DNA from: Sphingopyxis sp. BE259
Lineage (GTDB): Bacteria; Pseudomonadota; Alphaproteobacteria; Sphingomonadales; Sphingomonadaceae
Direction of reading: 5' to 3'
DNA length: 64,000 bases
Assembly: GCF_031457495.1 (NCBI RefSeq)
Contig: NZ_JAVDWM010000001.1
Location: forward strand, 2,840,001-2,904,000
Shown here: in pieces, positions 56,594 through 64,000 of the stretch
How the letters are laid out: each line of letters begins with the position of its first letter
How positions within the stretch are numbered: the stretch's first letter is position 1
Notes under the pieces: model-generated
Database searches by the model: none
Told to the model about the DNA's origin: nothing
Seen by the model: the letters and a program-made list of their open reading frames with translations, nothing else
Translations under genes and position numbers: made by a program

Positions 56594-57399
56594 CCCGCGT
56601 GCCGCGCGGCGACCAGATAATTGAGCGCCTCGCTGCCGCCGAGCTTGAAACCCTTGGCGGGCGATGGCGACAGGCCGGTTCGGTCGATGACCGCGAGCCC
56701 CGCTCCTTCGAGCAGCTTGGTCAGCTCCTCGGGCTTCAGAAACTGCTCCCAGTCGTGAGTCCCGCGCGGCACCGCGCCGACGCGTTCAGCGGCCTCGACC
56801 AGCAGCAGCTTGGACAGCATCGTGCGGTTGGGCGTCGACAGGATCATCAACCCGCCCGGCGCCAGCCGTGCCGCGAGTTCGCCGACGAACGCCGCGGGAT
56901 CGGTGACATGCTCGACGACTTCCATCGACGTGACGAGGTCGAAAAACCCCTCCCCGTTCGTGTCGAGCGAAGTCGAGACACCCCGAAGGTCAGCGCTCCC
57001 CAAGCGTGTCTCGACTTCGCTCGACACAAACGGAATTGGTAGGTCAGCCAACTCCCCAGCGAAGTAGCTGATATCCAACCCCTGCCCTGCCGCATGCGCG
57101 CGCGCAGCGGCGATATTCTCCGGCGCCGCATCAACCCCGGTTACCCTCGCCCCCATTCGCGCGAGCGGCTCAGCAAGCAGCCCCGCGCCGCACCCGACGT
57201 CAAGCGCGCTGCGCCCCGCCAGCGCATAACGCTCGCGCGCATCGATATGCCAATGCGCGTCGATCTGGTCGCGGATATAGGCAAGGCGCACCGGGTTCAG
57301 CTTGTGCAGCATTGCCGAAGACCCATGCGGATCCCACCAGTCGGCGGCGAGCGCGCCGAAATGCGCGGCTTCGTGCGGATTGATCGTGGCGCTGCTCAT
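56590..57399 (-). CDS. ubiG: bifunctional ubiquinone methyltransferase UbiG, with an in-frame palindromic insertion
   Basis: The 269-residue protein starts at ATG 57399 (MSSATINPHEAAHFGALAAD). It contains WWDPHGSSAMLHKLNPVRL, SAM motif I LDVGCGAGLLAEPLA, VTGVDA, MEVVEHVTDP and the end GSEALNYLV, all typical of UbiG, which methylates the ring O positions in ubiquinone synthesis. Between GELADLP and FFDLVTSMEVVEHV about 30 extra residues (IPFVSSEVETRLGSADLRGV, then STSLDTNGEG) are encoded by an inverted repeat pair (56954-57033). The insertion keeps the frame and lies in a loop region after SAM-binding, so activity is probably kept. Overlaps the YdeI-like gene. Confidence 0.9.
   Translation of the reverse strand: MSSATINPHEAAHFGALAADWWDPHGSSAMLHKLNPVRLAYIRDQIDAHWHIDARERYALAGRSALDVGCGAGLLAEPLARMGARVTGVDAAPENIAAARAHAAGQGLDISYFAGELADLPIPFVSSEVETRLGSADLRGVSTSLDTNGEGFFDLVTSMEVVEHVTDPAAFVGELAARLAPGGLMILSTPNRTMLSKLLLVEAAERVGAVPRGTHDWEQFLKPEELTKLLEGAGLAVIDRTGLSPSPAKGFKLGGSEALNYLVAARHAG
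56954..57033. repeat. palindromic repeat pair inserted in frame inside ubiG
   Basis: A 28-base arm (56954-56981, core gtgtcgagcgaagtcgagac) and its inverse (57006-57033), one mismatch, 24-base spacer. The core resembles sphingomonad intergenic palindromes, here used as coding sequence. Confidence 0.7.
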
Positions 57400-57557
57400 G
57401 CCCCGCGATGTGGCACTCCCCCTCGCCCCATGCAAGAAATTCTATCCGCTCCGACGCCCGCTCCCCTTGCCTTCGCGCGCCCCCTTCCGTAACAGCCGAG
57501 CGCCGCAGATTTGTTCGAATGTTGCGGCGGAAACCAGTTTCTTGAAAGCGGGGCGAG

Positions 57558-58805
57558 ATGGCGCGGATCGTGATGAAATTCGGGGGCACGTCGATGGCGG
57601 GCACCGAGCGGATTCGCACCGTGGCGAAACTTGTCGCGCGCGAAGTCGCCAATGGCAATCAGGTCGCCGTCGTCGTCTCGGCAATGGCGGGCGAAACCGA
57701 TCGGCTGGTCAATTTCTGCCGCGAAGCCAACCCGCGCTATGACCCCGCCGAATATGACGTCGTCGTCGCCGCGGGCGAGCAGATTACCTCGGGGCTGCTC
57801 GCGCTGACCTTGCAGGCGATGGGAACCCCGGCGCGCAGCTGGCTCGGCTGGCAGCTCCCGATCCGTACCGAGGAAGCGCACGCCCGCGCGCGCATCGCCG
57901 ACATCGACACCGGCGCATTGGGCGCCGCGATGGCGCGCGGCGAGGTGGCCGTGATCCCGGGCTTTCAAGGCCTGATGGACGACGGCCGCGTCTCGACGCT
58001 CGGCCGCGGCGGTTCCGACACCAGTGCGGTTGCGGTCGCCGCAGCGCTCAAGGCCGACCGCTGCGACATCTACACCGACGTCGACGGCGTCTATACCACC
58101 GACCCGCGTATCGTCGCCCGCGCGCGCAAGCTCGACTATGTCACCTATGAAGAAATGCTCGAACTCGCGAGCGTCGGCGCGAAAGTGCTCCAGACGCGCT
58201 CGGTCGGGCTCGCGATGAAAGAGGGCGTGCGCGTGCAGGTGCTCTCCAGCTTCGTCGAGGGCGACGAAGCGCCCAAGCAAGGTACGATGATCGTCAGCGA
58301 CGAGGAAATAGAGGAACATCAGATGGAACGGCAGCTGATCACCGGCATCGCCCACGACAAGAATGAGGCAAAGGTCATCGTCACCCGCGTCCCCGACCGG
58401 CCCGGCGGCGTCGCCAACATCTTTGGTCCGCTTGCTGCGGCGGGGATCAATGTCGACATGATCATCCAGAACGTCGGCCGCGACAAGGGCGAAACCGACG
58501 TGACCTTCACCGTGCCGCAGACCGACCTCTTGCGCTCGATCGACCTGCTCGAAGCCGCGAAGGAAAAGATCGGGTTCAACCGCATCATCAGCGACGACAA
58601 GGTCGCCAAGATCAGCGTCGTCGGCGTTGGCATGAAAAGCCACGCGGGGGTCGCCAGCACCATGTTCCGCGCGCTGGCCGACCGCGGCATCAACATCCAG
58701 GCGATCTCGACCAGCGAGATCAAGGTCAGCGTGCTGATCGACGAGGATGAAACCGAACTCGCGGTGCGCGTGCTGCACACCGCTTATGGGCTCGACGCCG
58801 ATTAG
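57558..58805 (+). CDS. lysC: aspartate kinase
   Basis: The 415-residue protein has the kinase motifs MKFGGTSMAGTERI, VVSAMAGETDRLV, GRGGSDTSAVAVAAAL and YTDVDGVYTTDPR, followed by two ACT regulatory domains (IVTRVPDRPGGVANIFGPLA; ISVVGVGMKSHAGVASTMF). It phosphorylates aspartate as the first step to lysine, threonine and methionine. The ACT domains predict feedback by lysine and/or threonine. No start with a clear ribosome site other than ATG 57558 was seen. Confidence 0.95.
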   Translation: MARIVMKFGGTSMAGTERIRTVAKLVAREVANGNQVAVVVSAMAGETDRLVNFCREANPRYDPAEYDVVVAAGEQITSGLLALTLQAMGTPARSWLGWQLPIRTEEAHARARIADIDTGALGAAMARGEVAVIPGFQGLMDDGRVSTLGRGGSDTSAVAVAAALKADRCDIYTDVDGVYTTDPRIVARARKLDYVTYEEMLELASVGAKVLQTRSVGLAMKEGVRVQVLSSFVEGDEAPKQGTMIVSDEEIEEHQMERQLITGIAHDKNEAKVIVTRVPDRPGGVANIFGPLAAAGINVDMIIQNVGRDKGETDVTFTVPQTDLLRSIDLLEAAKEKIGFNRIISDDKVAKISVVGVGMKSHAGVASTMFRALADRGINIQAISTSEIKVSVLIDEDETELAVRVLHTAYGLDAD

Positions 58806-58886
58806 GCTCCGAACCCGGGGTTGCAGCCCTGAACAATTCGGCGTCCGCCCGGAAACGCGGGGTGGGCCCAGCCCACCCCGGGCCTC

Positions 58887-59777
58887 TTACAGTCCATCCA
58901 GACCTTTGCTGACCAGGATATTCACCGCCACGCGGCGGTTCTGGGCCTTGCCTTCGGGGGTCGTATTGTCCGCTGCCGGATCGGCTTCGGACATCCCGGT
59001 GGGGGTCAGCATCCGGTAAGGTTTCCAGCCGCACGCCTGTTGCAGGTGATTGACGACGCGGCCGGCGCGCTTTTCGCTCAAGACCTGATTGACTTCCTCG
59101 CTGCCCGTGGAATCGGTATAGCCAACGACCAGCAGCAGGGCGTTATCCATCCCCTCGGCCTGATTGGCCGCGGTACACAGATCCGCCTTGGCCTGTTCGG
59201 ACAGCACCGCCATGCCCGTGTCGAAATTCACGTTGGTCGTGCTTTTGACATTATATTGATCGATGTCGCCGACGCGGCCACGCAGCGCCTCGGTCGCCGC
59301 GGTCTGTTCGGCAAAGCGCTGGTCAGTGCCGGTAGCAATCATCGACGCGGTTCGCAGGTCTTTGCTCTTCAGATCGACCTGGCTCGCGACCAGGCCGCCG
59401 TCCCACTGCAAGGTCTCGACAGTGACCGGCAGACCATTGAGCAGCGAGCCCGCCGCCAGCTTGTCGGTGCTGAGGCCGAGGAACCCGCCCTTGGACTTGA
59501 TCTTGGTGTAATCGGCGATGGCGATCGGCGTGGTATTGCCGTCGGCTGTCCGCACCTGCATCCGGCCGTCGCTGCGTGCGGCGATGATGCCTTCGACCTT
59601 CGGACCCTTGGTCATCTGGTCGGGCGACGGCAGCGTGCCATAAACGGTCGCCATCACATCACCGTCCGCGGCCTCCGGCGGAGACTCCTGCGACTGGGCG
59701 GCAAGGCTGACGGGCGCTGCCGCGGCCAGCATGGCGAGCGCCAACAATATTTTGGGATTCTTTGAAACGGTACGCAT
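58887..59777 (-). CDS. OmpA-family outer-membrane/periplasmic protein
   Basis: The 296-residue protein has a signal peptide (LLALAMLAAAAPVSLAAQ), a central region that may be an OB/DUF-like domain (VEGIIAARSDGRMQVRTADG, GGFLGLSTDKLAAGSLLNGL) and a C-terminal OmpA peptidoglycan-binding domain (NVNFDTGMAVLSEQAK, VVGYTDSTGSEEVNQVLSEK, RAGRVVNHLQ, QNRRVAVNI). It should anchor to peptidoglycan by the Asp and Arg of that domain. Convergent with lysC; ATG 59777 follows GGAGAGGG. Confidence 0.87.
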   Translation of the reverse strand: MRTVSKNPKILLALAMLAAAAPVSLAAQSQESPPEAADGDVMATVYGTLPSPDQMTKGPKVEGIIAARSDGRMQVRTADGNTTPIAIADYTKIKSKGGFLGLSTDKLAAGSLLNGLPVTVETLQWDGGLVASQVDLKSKDLRTASMIATGTDQRFAEQTAATEALRGRVGDIDQYNVKSTTNVNFDTGMAVLSEQAKADLCTAANQAEGMDNALLLVVGYTDSTGSEEVNQVLSEKRAGRVVNHLQQACGWKPYRMLTPTGMSEADPAADNTTPEGKAQNRRVAVNILVSKGLDGL

Positions 59778-60088
59778 GGACCCTCTCCTTCAATGAGCCG
59801 CCCCCGCGAGTTCGATTCGCCCCTTCTGGTAACTCGCTGCGCCCCGCAAGCCGCGACGGCCATTTGCGCGGACAATTCGAGCAGATTGTGCGGCGAACCG
59901 ATGCTGGCGGCACTGGGCGCATCCGGTTTTCCGGCCTCCGCCGCCATCCGACGACGGGCGCAGACGCGATGTGATGACCCGAAAAGCGGTGCACGGGCTG
60001 CCGCGCCTATGGCTCAAAAAAGACCCGCCCCCAGGCCCATGTCCCCGGGGGCGGATCCGCGACCCGTCGTCTGTTCAGCTGATACCGA
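59778..60088. other. non-coding 311 bp between the OmpA-like gene and katG
   Basis: Apart from the katG terminator, no RNA gene or convincing ORF is seen in this stretch. Confidence 0.5.
60015..60054 (-). terminator. Rho-independent terminator of katG
   Basis: Stem ccgccccc (60025-60032) with gggggcgg (60047-60054), followed on the minus strand by TCTTTTTTG, 35 bases past the katG stop. Confidence 0.8.
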
Positions 60089-62659
<2,571 letters not shown>

Positions 62660-62803
62660 GTGGCTAACCAGAACCCCAATGAGCAGCAGCAGCGCGACGA
62701 AGAACAGCGTCGCAAGCAGCAGCAACAGCAGGATGGCGGCCAGGATCGCCAGCAGGGCGGTCAGCGGCCCGATCAGGATAACGAAAAGCCGCAGCAGCGC
62801 TGA
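62660..62803 (+). CDS. small Gln/Arg/Asp-rich hydrophilic protein
   Basis: A 47-residue protein from GTG 62660, with GGAGAGAAAA just upstream: MANQNPNEQQQRDEEQRRKQ followed by Gln-rich sequence to KPQQR. It is highly charged and lacks hydrophobic residues, so it is likely intrinsically disordered. Such peptides are seen in alphaproteobacteria as stress-linked or desiccation-type proteins, but no function is known. It sits between katG and a TonB receptor gene. Confidence 0.6.
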   Translation: MANQNPNEQQQRDEEQRRKQQQQQDGGQDRQQGGQRPDQDNEKPQQR

Positions 62804-62815
62804 TCACAGGCTGCA

Positions 62816-62850
62816 TGAAAAAGGGGGCGTTCCATGCGGAACGCCCCCTT
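62816..62850 (-). terminator. Rho-independent terminator of the right-end TonB receptor gene
   Basis: A perfect 13-bp stem (62821-62833 with 62838-62850), ATGC loop, followed on the minus strand by TTTTTCA. It lies 26 bases beyond the stop at 62876 and also 20 bases after the small Gln-rich gene, so it may serve both. Confidence 0.8.
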
Positions 62851-62875
62851 CTCTGTATCCAGCGAATGGGCCGGA

Positions 62876-64000
62876 TCAGAAGCTGAATTTCACCGTTCCG
62901 CCCCACGTCCGCGCATCACCCGCGGTTCCGGCGATCAACCCGGTGTTGCCGGGGGCGACCTGGAGCAGTTCAATATAATCGACATCAAAGGCGTTGCGGA
63001 CCCACCCAAAGACGTCAAAGCCCTCGGCGCGAAAACCGGCGCGGACGTTGGTCAGCGCATAGCCTTTGACATTGGTATAGATCGACGGCGATGCGTTCGA
63101 ATTCCACTCCGAACGATAATTGCCGTCGACGCCCAGATAGACCTGCCCGTCCTTGGCCAGCAGTGTGGCCGGGACATTGGTTTCGGCGCCATAGGAAAAA
63201 GCCCATTTCGACACGCCGGGCAACCGCTGCCCGGAAATGTCGCACTGGCGCGGGCTGAGCGCGCCAGCGACGCCAGGCTGCGAATAATTGGGCGCCGCGC
63301 CCACCGGCTGGAGCGTCCCACCCGACAATTCGGGCGGGCACGGCGCGTTGGTGAACCGCTTGTATTTGGCATCGGTATAGGCGCCGTTGGCATAAGCGGT
63401 AAGGCGATCGCTGGCGACGATCTTCAGGTCCGCCTCGATCCCCTGTGATTTCACCTTTTCCGCATTGGCGAGATAGCCGCGCACCGTGCCGAACTGACCG
63501 CCGTTCACCGTCGCCTGAAAATTCTTGATCTCGGTGCGAAACGCCGACAGGTTGAAGGTCGCGCGGCGATCGAAGAACTGGGTCTTGAGCCCAACCTCGA
63601 AATGGTCGATGGCTTCGGGCTTCACCGTGCTGGCGTCGAAATTGACTGTGTTGTCGGCGTTCAGTGGCAGGCCGTTCTGGTTGATGCCCAGCGTCTTGAA
63701 GCTCTTGGCATAGGTCGCGTAAGCCAGCACGTCGGGCGCCACCTTGTAATTCACGTTGAAGTCGTAGGTGAAGTTCCAGGCGCTGTCCGACGGTGCGCTT
63801 TGTTGCGGCTGATAGACGCCGCACTGCGCCGCCAGCACCGACCCGGCGGCGGGCGCCGGGGTGCAGGAAATGACATTGCCCGCGCCGTTGGTCACGATCC
63901 GCTGATAAAAGCCCGACTTCTTGTCGTAATTGACTCGCGCGCCCGGCTGGAGCGTCAGCGCATCGGTCACCTTCCAACTCAGCTGACCGAACAACGCTGC
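62876..64000 (-). CDS. TonB-dependent receptor, 5' end beyond window
   Basis: The C-terminal 374 codons of a receptor run from the right edge to the stop at 62876. Beta-barrel repeats are visible, with amphipathic strands such as FEVGLKTQFFDRRATFNLSA, GIEADLKIVASDRLTAYANG and the terminal strand RTWGGTVKFSF. The plug and signal peptide are outside the window. The ligand cannot be judged; sphingomonad paralogues import diverse compounds. The Met seen near the edge is internal, not a start. Confidence 0.85.
   Translation of the reverse strand, partial: AALFGQLSWKVTDALTLQPGARVNYDKKSGFYQRIVTNGAGNVISCTPAPAAGSVLAAQCGVYQPQQSAPSDSAWNFTYDFNVNYKVAPDVLAYATYAKSFKTLGINQNGLPLNADNTVNFDASTVKPEAIDHFEVGLKTQFFDRRATFNLSAFRTEIKNFQATVNGGQFGTVRGYLANAEKVKSQGIEADLKIVASDRLTAYANGAYTDAKYKRFTNAPCPPELSGGTLQPVGAAPNYSQPGVAGALSPRQCDISGQRLPGVSKWAFSYGAETNVPATLLAKDGQVYLGVDGNYRSEWNSNASPSIYTNVKGYALTNVRAGFRAEGFDVFGWVRNAFDVDYIELLQVAPGNTGLIAGTAGDARTWGGTVKFSF

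Noticed and set aside
58859..58879. GC-rich hairpin between lysC and the OmpA-like gene as a terminator
   Set aside because: The stem ggggtgggc/gcccacccc is clear but no T-tract follows on either strand, so termination cannot be claimed.

Overview
The window is GC-rich, densely coded DNA that reads as the chromosome of a sphingomonad-type alphaproteobacterium (Sphingopyxis or a close relative by inference). Supporting signs are TonB-dependent receptors beside aromatic-degradation genes, the gltD / DUF2059 / gltB arrangement, an NDUFA9-like epimerase beside uppP, and short palindromes of the type cgtcatcccgg-N-ccgggatgacg between genes. There are no rRNA genes and no CRISPR array. One tRNA, tRNA-Leu(CAG), is present.

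Left chromosomal part (1-23.67 kb): an M16 metalloprotease running off the left edge, a C-N hydrolase, a small exported membrane peptide, a Nudix hydrolase, a DUF4126 membrane protein, a FAD-dependent ferredoxin-type reductase, a LytS/LytTR two-component pair with a divergent LuxR-type regulator, exported proteins of unknown role (one with ankyrin repeats), an LprI-like protein, a DoxX protein, a NarL-type response regulator converging on a hybrid histidine kinase, and a giant (about 2,500 residue) autotransporter. The autotransporter is built from about fifteen putative-Ig repeats, three cadherin-like units and a cassette of four Calx-beta domains.

Genomic island (about 23.67-44.93 kb): the tRNA-Leu 3' end at 44,904 has an 18-bp identical partner at 23,679, and a P4-type integrase lies next to the tRNA. 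Between the repeats is a catabolic load: paaK, paaABCDE, a paaG-like isomerase gene, bifunctional paaZ and an EthD-like gene for aerobic phenylacetyl-CoA degradation; an upstream-looking set (two SDRs, an acyl-CoA ligase, a VOC protein, a cupin dioxygenase-like protein); a TonB receptor; and TetR and LuxR regulators. The paaA/paaG divergent region carries a palindromic operator-like site nested in a 17-bp inverted repeat. The tRNA-proximal end holds a second integrase, an AlpA-like regulator, a 158-bp MITE-like element with a 5-bp target duplication, and four 10-bp phased repeats. The island lacks paaF, paaH and paaJ, so the last beta-oxidation steps must be encoded elsewhere.

Right chromosomal part (45-64 kb): housekeeping genes (NDUFA9-like, uppP, gltD, a DUF2059 protein, gltB, a GST, a YdeI-like protein, ubiG, lysC, an OmpA-like protein, katG) and the 3' part of another TonB receptor. 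Paired extragenic palindromes are frequent here, and one such pair lies in frame inside ubiG.

All functional calls come from reading motifs and lengths by eye; no search was run. Coordinates of short sites were counted by hand and could be off by a base.
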